DNA of 64,000 nt from positions 186,001 through 250,000 of the forward strand of contig NZ_JHZC01000006.1 of NCBI RefSeq assembly GCF_000621125.1, written 5' to 3'. The position numbers and the translations under genes were made by a program. The DNA is from Maribacter antarcticus DSM 21422. Its GTDB lineage: Bacteria; Bacteroidota; Bacteroidia; Flavobacteriales; Flavobacteriaceae. Shown one piece after another: positions 19,140-27,095 of this stretch (position 1 is its first letter; each line of letters begins with the position of its first letter). Below the pieces are notes generated by a model. That model was not told the DNA's origin and did no database searches. It saw nothing but the letters and a program-made list of their open reading frames with translations.

Positions 19140-19834
19140 TTAAATATCTAATTATTGACGATGAATATATAGCTCATGATATTATAAAAGGCTACTGTGA
19201 CTTATTGCCAAATATGCAGTTAATGAAAAACTGTTACGATGCTTTAGAAGCCAATGAATATTTGAATAATAACACCGTTGATTTAATTTTTCTAGATTTA
19301 AATATGCCAAAACTAAAAGGCTTTGAATTTTTAAAAACACTGAGTTCACAACCAAAAGTAATTGTAACCACAGCTTATAAAGAATTTGCGCTTGAAGGGT
19401 ACGAACTTAATATTTCAGATTATTTATTAAAGCCATTCGGTTTCGAACGTTTTTTAAAAGCAATCAATAAAACAGTCAACACAACCAACAAAATAACGCA
19501 ATCTATTGTCGGTAACAATGCTGCAGTTTCAAAAAGTATTTTTCTTCGAAGTAATAATAAGTACAATCAAGTAATAATTGATGCCATTCAATACATTGAA
19601 GCTGCCGGAAATTATACCAAGGTGATTACCGTTAATGAAACTATTACGATTAGGGAAAAGATTTCAGATGTTTTAGAGTTATTAAATGATATCGATTTTA
19701 TCCAAGTCCACAAATCGTTTGCGGTATCAAAAAAGCACATAAAGAGTATTGAGGGTAATCGCATTTTTATTTCTGAAAACAGTATTCCTATTGGAAAAAC
19801 TTACAAAACAAATATTATTCAATTATTGAAGTAG
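19136..19834 (+). CDS. LytR/AlgR-type response regulator (LytTR)
   Basis: 232 residues: a receiver domain with acidic pair D8-D9 and phospho-acceptor D54 (IFLDLNMPK), the conserved KPF around residue 103, then a C-terminal LytTR DNA-binding domain (IQYIEAAGNYTKV and FIQVHKSFAVSKKHI). It is translationally coupled to the kinase. Probable targets are the divergent phosphoesterase/ABC genes. Confidence 0.92.
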   Translation: MIKYLIIDDEYIAHDIIKGYCDLLPNMQLMKNCYDALEANEYLNNNTVDLIFLDLNMPKLKGFEFLKTLSSQPKVIVTTAYKEFALEGYELNISDYLLKPFGFERFLKAINKTVNTTNKITQSIVGNNAAVSKSIFLRSNNKYNQVIIDAIQYIEAAGNYTKVITVNETITIREKISDVLELLNDIDFIQVHKSFAVSKKHIKSIEGNRIFISENSIPIGKTYKTNIIQLLK

Positions 19835-19856
19835 CTTGTTTCTAATAGTTGCTAAC

Positions 19857-19974
19857 GGCAAACTATATGTAATGTGCTTTAGCTAGTTCAACGTTTAAAA
19901 TTACGGCACTAACTGCCCAAGTTTCACAAAACTAAAATGCTCGCCGCAAGGCATATTATATATAGATTGTTGGG
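19857..19974 (+). repeat. Intergenic palindromic element, family D copy 1
   Basis: Starts GCTAACGGCAAACTATATG and ends TATATATAGATTGTTGG. Its left end resembles the element at 42629 (CAACGGCAACTTATATGG); inner sequence is only weakly similar. Confidence 0.55.
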
Positions 19975-20013
19975 GTTAGTTTTTGATTATTTTGTTTAAG
20001 AATAAGTTGAAAG

Positions 20014-20457
20014 CTATAAAAGTTTATAAATAGCATTGCGATGAGTAGACCATTCAGAAATTAGGTTATTGTAAGTATCAGAGTCTTTAACTGTAGCTGA
20101 TTTGTAAATTTTTTCAATGTAGATGGTATAATCATTTACTTTATCAGCAATTTCTGGTTTATTAAGAATAGGTGATAAGCCCCTAGCTTGATATGCTTCA
20201 TGTTCGGCATTGACTAGAAGTTCAAGGTTTGCTTCACCCTTGTCGTATGTTATAGTTTATCTATTCACCAAAGTTTCTGAGTTTTCAATGTAGGCAACTA
20301 TTTCTTTCACGGTAGACCTTAATTCTGCATTTCCAACTTTTATAAGTTCATGATTATGTTTCTGTCCGTTAATAAAATAAGCACTAATACCAGTTATTAA
20401 CGCTCCTAAACCAATTTTTACAGCAGTGTCGATTATTTTAATTAATTCTTTTTCCAT
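20014..20457 (-). pseudogene. Small membrane-anchored protein interrupted by one stop
   Basis: A frame of about 147 codons from ATG 20457 to TAG at 20014 contains one in-frame TAA after codon 66 (20257). The first part is a short amphipathic start, one membrane helix (GLGALITGISAYFI) and a KHNHELIKVG turn. The remainder, after the stop, stays open (LELLVNAEHEAYQARG through AIYKLL), so a single nonsense change or a sequencing error is the only lesion. No family is recognised. The gene is bounded by elements at 19857 and 20476. Confidence 0.6.
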
Positions 20458-20475
20458 TTTAGATGTGTATTAACC

Positions 20476-20597
20476 CCAACGTTTATGTATAAGGTTAGTT
20501 GCGTGGTTAAGCACCTAATGTAGCAAATGAAAACCGAATAGAAAATCCGCGTGGATTTTCGTAAGTAGGCTAGAGCCAAGCAATTAATTATACACGT
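20476..20597 (+). repeat. Intergenic palindromic element, family B copy 2 (interrupted by IS110)
   Basis: Starts CCCAACGTTTATGTATAAG, shares GGTTAGTTGCGTGGTTAAGCA and CAATTAATTATACACGT with copy 3 at 58474, and carries a perfect 8-bp hairpin GAAAATCC (20541) / GGATTTTC (20553). The IS110 element begins directly after ATACACGT; the sequence resuming at 21893 (TGCTAGCGG) looks like the displaced right terminus. The left end is 18 bp from the start codon of the gene at 20457. Confidence 0.75.
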
Positions 20598-20629
20598 CTT
20601 AAGTCTGATTCCTTAACTTTTAGGATATA

Positions 20630-20768
20630 CATCAGAAAGAACAAAAGAGAGCATTAAGGGTACTATATACGGTGAAGCTTTAGACTTCGACAACATGGAT
20701 AATCCCCGCTCTTTTACTACTTAGACCATGTTCAGTTCTGTGAGACTTTAGATCTCGTTTTCAAGTTG
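20630..20768 (+). ncRNA. Candidate bridge RNA of IS110 copy 1
   Basis: This non-coding stretch is nearly identical in the copy at 58597. It can be drawn as two stem-loops. Loop 1 is closed by AAAAGAGAGC (20643) with GCTCTTTT (20708) plus GGG/CCC, and has an apical hairpin GAAG-CTTTAGA-CTTC. Loop 2 has apical hairpin GAGA-CTTTAGA-TCTC. On the 5' side of loop 2, TCAGTTCT (20732-20739) is identical to the IS right end (21884-21891), as a donor guide should be. In loop 1, TATATACGGTG and GACAACA partly match the TATACACG and TGTTG parts of intergenic-element ends. Folding was done by eye. Confidence 0.6.
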
Positions 20769-20770
20769 TT

Positions 20771-21781
20771 GTGAGCAGAAGTAGCTGGTTCTTTCATACA
20801 ATAGTACGTAAGAATACATATAACGAAACTTTCGGAGTCGACATCAGTAAAGATGTCTTTGATGTATATGGTAGTACCGTAGGACACGACCAGTATAAAA
20901 ATGATGAATCCGGGTTTCGGAAGTTCCTTAAAGCGTTACCGGATACTTCATTGGTTGTTATGGAAGCAACTGGGTATTACCATTATCGTCTTGCACAGTT
21001 TCTTTACAAAAATGGGATTACGGTACCGGTTGTGAACCCCTTATCCGTAGAGCGTTTTATACAAATGAAATTGGCCAAGGTGAAAACGGATAAGAGCGAT
21101 GCCAAGGCCATTTGTGAATACGCCTTAATCAATGAAGTTCCTCTTTACAATGCTTTGACGGATATCCAGAGTGAATGCTTACAATTGTTCAGATTATTGG
21201 ATGCTTATTTAAAACAACGTACCACAACTAAGAACAAAATACATGGAGAAGTTGTTTTGGGCGTTCCATCAAAGTTTGTTTATCGTTCCTTGATACGGAA
21301 CAAGAAGCAGCTTAATAAAGAGGCGACAGCTATCGAATCAATGATTCTATCATTGGTAAAAGTGGATCAACAAGAACAATTGACCTTGTTGACGTCAATA
21401 CATGGAATAGGGCAAAAGACAGCGTTGTTTTTAATAGTTGTTACTGATGGTTTTAGCAAGTTCGAAACAGCATCACAGCTTTGTAGTTATGTTGGTATAA
21501 CCCCAACGATACGTGAGTCGGGAAGCAGCGTTAGAGGTCGTGCACGAATAAGTAAGGTCGGCAACAGAAAGCCTCGAAATGTATTGTTTCTATGTTCCTT
21601 CAATGCTTGTAAACACAACAAGGCATGCAAAGAGGTATATGAGAGAATCGTAAACAAGGGGAAGCGTAAGAAGTTAGCATTGATAGCGGTCGCTAACAAA
21701 CTGCTTAAACAGTCTTTTGCTATCGCAAAATCTGGAAGGCCTTACGATGAAACTTACGTTTCTGTGCTGCGAGTAAAGTAG
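20771..21781 (+). CDS. IS110-family transposase (DEDD recombinase)
   Basis: 336 residues from GTG 20771. The RuvC-like DEDD N-domain shows VDISKDVFD, VVMEATGYY and TDKSDAKAICEYA; the C-terminal Transposase_20 domain has a helix-hairpin-helix-like SIHGIGQKTALFL and the serine region ESGSSVRGRARISKVGN. Copy 2 has an ATG (58808) in the position corresponding to 20810, where copy 1 has AAG. The family start codon therefore appears lost and translation would have to use the upstream GTG. Otherwise the frame is intact, and this is the only copy that could still be active. Confidence 0.88.
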   Translation: MSRSSWFFHTIVRKNTYNETFGVDISKDVFDVYGSTVGHDQYKNDESGFRKFLKALPDTSLVVMEATGYYHYRLAQFLYKNGITVPVVNPLSVERFIQMKLAKVKTDKSDAKAICEYALINEVPLYNALTDIQSECLQLFRLLDAYLKQRTTTKNKIHGEVVLGVPSKFVYRSLIRNKKQLNKEATAIESMILSLVKVDQQEQLTLLTSIHGIGQKTALFLIVVTDGFSKFETASQLCSYVGITPTIRESGSSVRGRARISKVGNRKPRNVLFLCSFNACKHNKACKEVYERIVNKGKRKKLALIAVANKLLKQSFAIAKSGRPYDETYVSVLRVK

Positions 21782-21905
21782 TTTAAAAACATCAATAATA
21801 AAGCTCAAAGAATCATTAAAGAGAAGCTGTGGGCCTAAAGTATTAGTGTCTTGAATTAATGAAGAAAAGAGTTGTTTTTTACCTCAGTTCTTTGCTAGCG
21901 GTAGT

Positions 21906-23342
21906 TTATCTTTCAATTATCAAATTTTCTAGATATCTAACAGCAGAGGCAATTAAGTTATTACGATTCCTTGCCTTTTCTTCAAATGAATCGAGGGTCT
22001 CTTTATTTAATTTTCTCCCCTTTATAAATACATCTGTAGGATTTTGTAATGCAGACAAGTTTAATAAAGGATTATCATCTATTAACATAAGGTTTGCAAT
22101 TTTGCCAACTTCAATTGTGCCCATTTCATTCATAATAGAATGAGTCTTTGATGCATTCACTGTGGCTGTTTTTAGCACTTCATAATTGGAAAGACCAGCC
22201 TCTTTGTAAAAAGCAAGTTCTTGATGAATAGAAAACCCCGGAATAGTTACGCCTATTCCGGCATCAGTTCCACAGATGAAAGTAACACCAGCTTCATGGA
22301 GTTTGTTGATGATTTTTAAATGAAAATCATGTTGCTTTTTTATTGTTTGCACAATGGAAGAATCTCTTAACTTAGTAGTATACCATCGTTCAAATTGAGC
22401 TTTACTATCAACTTTTTTAATAAGAGGATTCATGAATTTCAGTTGCTCTGATTCTAAAATATCATCATCAATAAGCATTTGATAAATATTATTGTAAACT
22501 GTCAAAGTGGGACTAAAAGAACTATGTTTTGATTTCCTGAAATCATTAATCACTTCTTTTAATTTTAATGTGTCTGATAAATTATAATTTAATGGTTGCT
22601 GAATAATCTCCTCTGCGTGTTCTATTGACTTTATTTGTGGATTAAAATGATAAGCGTAAGGTACTTTCTGTGAAGGATGTGCAATGATATCCATATTAGA
22701 TACTATTGCTTGTTCAATAACAGCACCGAATAAATCTTCTGTTATACCATAATAGGTTTTAATAAAATCATATCCCCTGTCCTTATATGAAATCACTTTT
22801 TCTTTAGCTTCACTAGGGCTTTCTATATTTAAATTATCATCTCCGATAAATTCTGGACCTGTAAGTTTAGGTCCCGAAGTAAAAAACAGGGGTGAAATGA
22901 TTTCGTCATTATTTACATCTTCCTTAAGTCTTAAGTGCATTGGCATACCCCATAAATTCCTTACTGCTGTGACACCATTTGATAAATATAAACCAAGTTC
23001 ATATCTGTCCCATATATGAACATGCATATCTATAAGACCAGGGGTTAGGTATTTATCTTTTGCATCTATAATTTCAACATCTTTAATTTTAATCTCCTCT
23101 GTAATGTTTTGAATTATACCACCTTTGATATACACCATTTTGTCAACTAAAATAGTGTCTTGATTCATTGGAATTACATTTACATTGGTTATAAGAAAGG
23201 AATTATTATTAGTAGAGTTATTATTTTCAACTTTTAAGTAATTAGTACTTTGTTTATCTACTAAAAGTATTGTGACAATGGATAGTAGCAAAACTCCAAT
23301 AATTATTACAATGAATTTAAGAATTCGTTTTACTATTTTCAT
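21906..23342 (-). CDS. Membrane-anchored amidohydrolase (imidazolonepropionase-like metal-dependent hydrolase)
   Basis: 478 residues with an N-terminal signal anchor (about residues 8-28). Amidohydrolase-1 landmarks: TPGLIDMHVHIWD (metal-binding HxH), DFIKTYYG for the carboxylated-Lys region, IDIIAHPSQKVPYA-type His, and CGTDAGIG near residue 365. The C-terminal IGTIEVGKIANLMLID-type motif closes the small beta-domain. Such proteins hydrolyse C-N bonds, often of dipeptides; substrate unknown. It is bounded at the 3' side by the IS110-interrupted element and at the 5' side by elements at 23359 and 23435. Confidence 0.85.
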   Translation of the reverse strand: MKIVKRILKFIVIIIGVLLLSIVTILLVDKQSTNYLKVENNNSTNNNSFLITNVNVIPMNQDTILVDKMVYIKGGIIQNITEEIKIKDVEIIDAKDKYLTPGLIDMHVHIWDRYELGLYLSNGVTAVRNLWGMPMHLRLKEDVNNDEIISPLFFTSGPKLTGPEFIGDDNLNIESPSEAKEKVISYKDRGYDFIKTYYGITEDLFGAVIEQAIVSNMDIIAHPSQKVPYAYHFNPQIKSIEHAEEIIQQPLNYNLSDTLKLKEVINDFRKSKHSSFSPTLTVYNNIYQMLIDDDILESEQLKFMNPLIKKVDSKAQFERWYTTKLRDSSIVQTIKKQHDFHLKIINKLHEAGVTFICGTDAGIGVTIPGFSIHQELAFYKEAGLSNYEVLKTATVNASKTHSIMNEMGTIEVGKIANLMLIDDNPLLNLSALQNPTDVFIKGRKLNKETLDSFEEKARNRNNLIASAVRYLENLIIER

Positions 23343-23358
23343 ATTTAGGTCAATTACT

Positions 23359-23440
23359 GCCGACGTTTAGTATACGGCAAGCGACAAAAAAGGGAAAGCC
23401 CCGAAGATTATCTTACTTTTTGCCACATAGTACCGTTAAC
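23359..23440 (+). repeat. Short intergenic element whose right part equals the tail of the 590-bp repeat
   Basis: Begins GCCGACGTTTAGTATACGG. From the AAAAAAGGGAAAGCCCCGAA segment to its end it matches the last 55 bp of the large repeat ending at 53650, while its left end does not. It fuses head-to-tail with the next element at GTTAACG. Confidence 0.55.
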
Positions 23441-23617
23441 GGTTATTTATAAGAAACGTAGGGTTATAAATAAGCACTTTCGTTTCGGTTTATTACTTCG
23501 CTAAATATAAATATTTTTTCTTCTATAATAGCCAAATTTTATATTCAGCGAACTTTTTTAATAGTCACAGACCTTTGAATTTAGCACAAACGCCCTATTT
23601 TTTTATACAGTGTTACC
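23435..23617 (+). repeat. Intergenic palindromic element, family A copy 1
   Basis: Starts GTTAACGGTTATTTATAAG and ends TATACAGTGTTACC. It is homologous along its length to the element at 62130 (shared AAGAAACGTAG, CGGTTTATTACTT, GCTAA-TATAAATAT, TTTATATT-AG) in the same orientation. An inner stem TTCGCTAAATATAAA pairs, with one mismatch, with TTTATATTCAGCGAA. Confidence 0.7.
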
Positions 23618-23716
23618 TGCTGGTTTTTTTCGTGATTCTATTTATTCTACACTATATTTTTTGAGTTGGCAAATCGAATAAATTCTGAGAGTAAATTCAG
23701 TGACTTCCTCCCATAT

Positions 23717-24553
23717 TTAGATGCCGATCATAACAAGAGAACCCGAGCTATTTTCATTCATTTCGATATACGCGTTCGGGGCCATGTCCCCCAACGAGTT
23801 GTGCGGTCTAAAGCCGTTATAACCTTCTCTCCAAATATCGAATTTTTCTTGTGTATCCGCCAGCAAGAAGAACCAGTTTGCATTGAGGCATTCATCCCTG
23901 AACGAATCGTTAAAGCTTTCTATAAACGGATTATCGGTAGGCTTTCCAGGTCTTGCGAAGTCAAGTTCGACATTGTTCTCATAGGCCCATTTATCCAATA
24001 CTTTACTGATAAACTCGCTTCCATTATCCACCTTTATACGTTTGGGAAATACTTCTTTACCAAAGGTAATCGATTCCATGACTTGCACAACGTCATTTCC
24101 TTTAAGCGACTTTCCCGTATAAATCGCAAAGCACCTTCTACTATAATTATCCACTACAGTTAAGGCCCTGAACCGATTGCCGTTATAGCGCTGGTTACAG
24201 ACAAAATCCATGCCCCAACACTCATGTAAGCTAGAGGCATTGCCCTCAATTGGTTGCCTATGTGCGGCGGAACGGTTACGTTTTGGACCCTTGCTCCAAA
24301 GGTTCAGCTCCTCCTCGCAATAGCTCCTGTACATGCGTTTTTGGTTGTCTATAAACCCCTCTCTTTTTAAAAGGATATGGATACGCCAAAAACCATTGCG
24401 CACTCTTACAGAGGCTATCTCGTTCATTCGCATGCGCAATACGTCATCGCTACGCCCCTTGGCCTTGTAATAGAAAACACTCTTATGCAGCAATACGAGC
24501 TTGCAGCAACGCTGGATGGAGCAATTATACTCCATCCTGATGTTATCGACCAT
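23717..24553 (-). CDS. IS3-family transposase orfB (DDE integrase core)
   Basis: 278 residues in this frame; production is probably as an OrfAB fusion by -1 frameshifting, joining ...LKKK to the frame leading into MVDNIRMEY. The rve core has the catalytic triad at WGMDFVCN (Asp), VDNGSEF (Asp) and FIESFN (Glu, with the usual 35-residue spacing). The HTH_21-like N-terminal part has SVFYYKAKGR and GFWRIHILLKREG. The frame is intact but its orfA partner is truncated. Confidence 0.85.
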   Translation of the reverse strand: MVDNIRMEYNCSIQRCCKLVLLHKSVFYYKAKGRSDDVLRMRMNEIASVRVRNGFWRIHILLKREGFIDNQKRMYRSYCEEELNLWSKGPKRNRSAAHRQPIEGNASSLHECWGMDFVCNQRYNGNRFRALTVVDNYSRRCFAIYTGKSLKGNDVVQVMESITFGKEVFPKRIKVDNGSEFISKVLDKWAYENNVELDFARPGKPTDNPFIESFNDSFRDECLNANWFFLLADTQEKFDIWREGYNGFRPHNSLGDMAPNAYIEMNENSSGSLVMIGI

Positions 24554-24573
24554 CCCATGTTTTCGGGACGGCC

Positions 24574-24757
24574 TCAGAACTTTTTTTTCAGTACGTCTTG
24601 AAGGAGCTGCTTGTCAAGGCTAAGTTCGGCGACCAGCTTCTTGAGCTGCGAGTGCTCATCCTTCAGGTTCTTTAACCTGCGTAATTCAGAGACCCCAAGA
24701 CCCCCATATTCCTTTTTCCAATTGTAAAAGGTGGCCTCACTAATACCCCAAGATTTT
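24574..24757 (-). pseudogene. IS3-family orfA remnant
   Basis: Only about 60 C-terminal codons remain, ending in a coiled-coil stretch (LKNLKDEHSQLKKLVAEL) before LLQDVLKKKF and TGA. The helix-turn-helix start of OrfA is cut off where the M13 peptidase sequence begins. Confidence 0.7.
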
Positions 24758-25607
24758 TTTCATCTTTCATACCAGCTTCTTGAGGGTAGGCCGACCAATT
24801 TAAACTCGGCATAATGTTTGAAAATGTATCCGTCGGAAACATAGAATACAAACTGACCAAATCTCTAGTCTTTTCCTTTTCTAAGTGTTTTTCTGCAATT
24901 GCTGTTTCAATTGACATGATTGTCGCAGAAGCCTTTTCAGCATCTGGTAAACCTGCCAAATCAAACATTTTCGAAATATGTTCAACATATGGTGCTCTAA
25001 TTTGCTTAGACCGTTCGTCATCTTTTAGATAGTAATCACGGTCTGGCAATCCTAAACCTTCCTGCCAGGTGTATAATGTATAAACAGTTGGGTTTTTAAA
25101 ATCTTGGTATACAAACAGAGATAAGGGTACGCATACATCATATTTATTTACATAAGCAAAATATGAAGCCAAATCATCATAAGTTTTTATGGCGTCAACT
25201 TTATCAAATTCAGGTTGCAAAGCAGAAGTACCAAGTTTATTTATTGTTTCAAGATCTATATATGATTTGTAAAGATTTCCTACCTTTTCTTCACTGTACC
25301 ATTTTCAAATTCTCCGGATGCCGATGCTTCTATAATTTCCTTAACATTACCTTCTGATTCTTCATGCAGTATGTATGCAATACCATAAGAAGATTTATCG
25401 GATTGGATTTCAGTATCTTTCATTCAGGTACCATTCACCAAAGCAGTAAAATCATCTCCAGGCTTCACAGAAATATCCATATATTCCGTTAAAATTCCAG
25501 AGGTATGTACTATCTCTTTTTTATCTTCTTTAATATCACTTTTACAGCTCATGCATGCAAGCAATACAAAAAGCGATAAAATTTTGATTACAAATTTTGA
25601 TGCTACA
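24758..25607 (-). pseudogene. M13-family (neprilysin/PepO-like) metallopeptidase, truncated and frameshifted
   Basis: Reading the minus strand: a lipoprotein leader (LFVLLACMSC near 25560), GDDFTALVNGT, a broken part with stops and shifts near 25430 and 25300-25220, then a clean M13 N-domain stretch 25220-24762 with LYTWQEGLGLPDRDYYL and VEHISKMFDLAG. The frame runs directly into the IS3 element at about 24757. The zinc-binding C-terminal domain (HExxH) is absent from the window, so the gene was cut by the insertion and an associated deletion. Confidence 0.78.
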
Positions 25608-25636
25608 TGATTAGTTTTAGTTTATGTTTTATTTGC

Positions 25637-25819
25637 TTATAACGGTTATTATAAAATTAGTAAGGAATTAAAATGCACTTACTTTTTGGATTTTCACTTA
25701 GCTAAATTCACAATTTTCGTTTTACTTTTCTTCTTTAAATCGTCAAATTGGCGGATTTTATTGATGTACACTAACTTTATGTTTTTCGCATAACCCTTAT
25801 TGTTTTTATACTGTTGTAC
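25637..25819 (+). repeat. Intergenic palindromic element (family related to A)
   Basis: Starts CTTATAACGGTTATTATAAAA and ends TTTTATACTGTTGTAC, 13 bp from the stop codon of the following minus-strand gene. It has CACTTAGCTAAATT in its centre, similar to the centres of other elements. Confidence 0.6.
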
Positions 25820-25832
25820 TGCGGTACTAATA

Positions 25833-26273
25833 TTACTTTAGCTGTATAGGCCATTTCCAAGCAACATAAACAATTAGTAAAGTTATGGCAATTTCAATAC
25901 TACTAAGAAATACAAAAAAATACATGATTGGTGGGTAAGAAAAGAGTGCCAAAACTAAAATTACAGCTATACTGTAAAGTCCACCGACTATAATATTTAT
26001 GAGTCTACTTATTTTGGCATTTAACATTATAGAAAGTAGAATCATTAAAGATGGAATTGTTATGAAAATAGAAGCTGCGACTAAACTCATTGGTGTTGTT
26101 TTTCCATCGTCTGTTTCTCCTTTCAACAAGCCTTTTAAATGTTCTGGCTCCCAAGTATAAAATAAGTCACCATAGATATAAAATATTAACAAAGTAATCC
26201 ATAAAATGGATAATTGGAGTTTTACATTAATAGAATATTCTTGAAAAATATTTTTTCTTCTGTTTTTACTCAT
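25833..26273 (-). CDS. Four-helix inner-membrane protein of unknown function
   Basis: 146 residues from ATG 26273 (MSKNRRKNIF); a longer frame to 26315 has no support. Four hydrophobic helices are visible, beginning with LQLSILWITLLIFYIYGDLFY, which resembles DUF6326-type small membrane proteins. A loop after helix 1 carries GLLKGETDDGKTTP. It is a single gene with an intergenic element at its 3' end. Function unknown. Confidence 0.6.
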   Translation of the reverse strand: MSKNRRKNIFQEYSINVKLQLSILWITLLIFYIYGDLFYTWEPEHLKGLLKGETDDGKTTPMSLVAASIFITIPSLMILLSIMLNAKISRLINIIVGGLYSIAVILVLALFSYPPIMYFFVFLSSIEIAITLLIVYVAWKWPIQLK

Positions 26274-26482
26274 AATTTTTATTTTAAATTCTTTTCTATG
26301 AAGACTTAAATACAAGAAAATTGTTACCGAGATGTTTTAATGCTTTTTCAGTTTTTATATTAGAAAATTTCTCTACTATTGACTCGTTGTTTATGAAGTA
26401 CAACGGAAGTTTGCGCAGCAACTCTATTTGGATTAAAAAAAAATGAATCGATTGGGATTTAGGGCGTAGCTAAAGTACTTTT

Positions 26483-26925
26483 CTACGTTTTATCTGAATG
26501 GGGATTTAATGTCTGAAATAGAAGGAAGTCTGTCCTAGGGACCGATATTTTATCTAACAGGGCAAAAAATATGGGGACAAGCCTTTTTAGCCTGTTTTTC
26601 AACACTTTTGGGTCAAAAATGGACACAAGTCTTTTGAGATTGTAGCATATCATGATCAGGTTCACCTCCCAGAGCACGTTCTGTTTTCCTTTCATTAAGG
26701 TATGGGTGAATCCCCATTACCTTTTTAGGATACCGAACTGATGCGCTGTTCTTTGTTGCCTGAGCCTATAGTATTCCGTCTTCTCCTCCAATACCTCCTG
26801 ATAAATGGAGCGGTCTATGAACCGTCCGTTTTATTTGCGGTACATAGATGTCTTACGGTGCATGTCTTGCAGGCGGGTCAGTTCTTGTAATGCTTTACCT
26901 TACTTACACGATTAAAGAACACCTT
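26483..26925 (-). pseudogene. IS1182-family transposase C-terminal relic
   Basis: The minus strand reads LTRLQDMHRKTSMYRK, stop, then RSIYQEVLEEKTEYY, HQFGILKR, stop (TAA where related transposases have Gln), WGFTHTLMKGKQNVLWEVNL and CYNLKRLVSIF to a stop at 26483. The order and spacing match the C-terminus of IS1182-type transposases, where HPFGTIKRQWG-like and MKGKE-V-GE-like motifs occur. The rest of the gene is missing. Confidence 0.75.
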
Positions 26926-26948
26926 ACATTTATCAGTAAAAAAATAAA

Positions 26949-26975
26949 AAGTGACCTAGTAGAACTAGGTCACTT
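26949..26975 (-). terminator. Bidirectional-looking hairpin terminator
   Basis: A perfect 12-bp stem AAGTGACCTAGT / ACTAGGTCACTT with a 3-nt loop. On the minus strand it is followed by TTTTTATTTTTTT, which fits termination after the alpha/beta hydrolase gene whose stop is at 27096. Confidence 0.8.
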
Positions 26976-27095
26976 AATTATTTTTAAAATGGATAAAATA
27001 GCAAGTGAAACTTATTTTTTAGATTGAAAATAGTTCGTCATTTCAAAAAAGATTCGCTGGATAAACATATTAATTGTTTCTATGTTTCTCAAATA

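Larger units (their letters stand above)
20598..21892 (+). mobile_element. IS110-family insertion sequence, copy 1 (nearly intact)
   Basis: About 1295 bp, delimited by comparison with the copies at 58597 and 38645. All begin with CTTAA followed by TGATTCC and end with ACCTCAGTTCTT. There are no terminal inverted repeats, as expected for IS110, and TCTT is common to both junctions. It contains a conserved 5' non-coding segment of about 170 bp (candidate bridge RNA) and one transposase gene. It sits at the right terminus of a family B intergenic element, 13 bp from the stop codon of the minus-strand amidohydrolase. Confidence 0.85.
23700..24757 (-). mobile_element. IS3-family element, truncated at its orfA end
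   Basis: The element carries the C-terminal part of orfA (24574-24757) and a complete orfB (23717-24553). On the minus strand A8G (24578-24586) lies just before the orfA stop and fits a programmed -1 frameshift site. The remaining orfA reads WGISEATFYNWKKEYGG and a leucine-zipper-like stretch. The N-terminal orfA and the element's upstream end are missing at the junction with the M13 peptidase gene, so it is not autonomous. Outer boundaries are approximate. Confidence 0.75.

Noticed and set aside
23666..24163. 165-codon plus-strand frame
   Set aside because: Antisense of IS3 orfB, which carries a full DDE domain.
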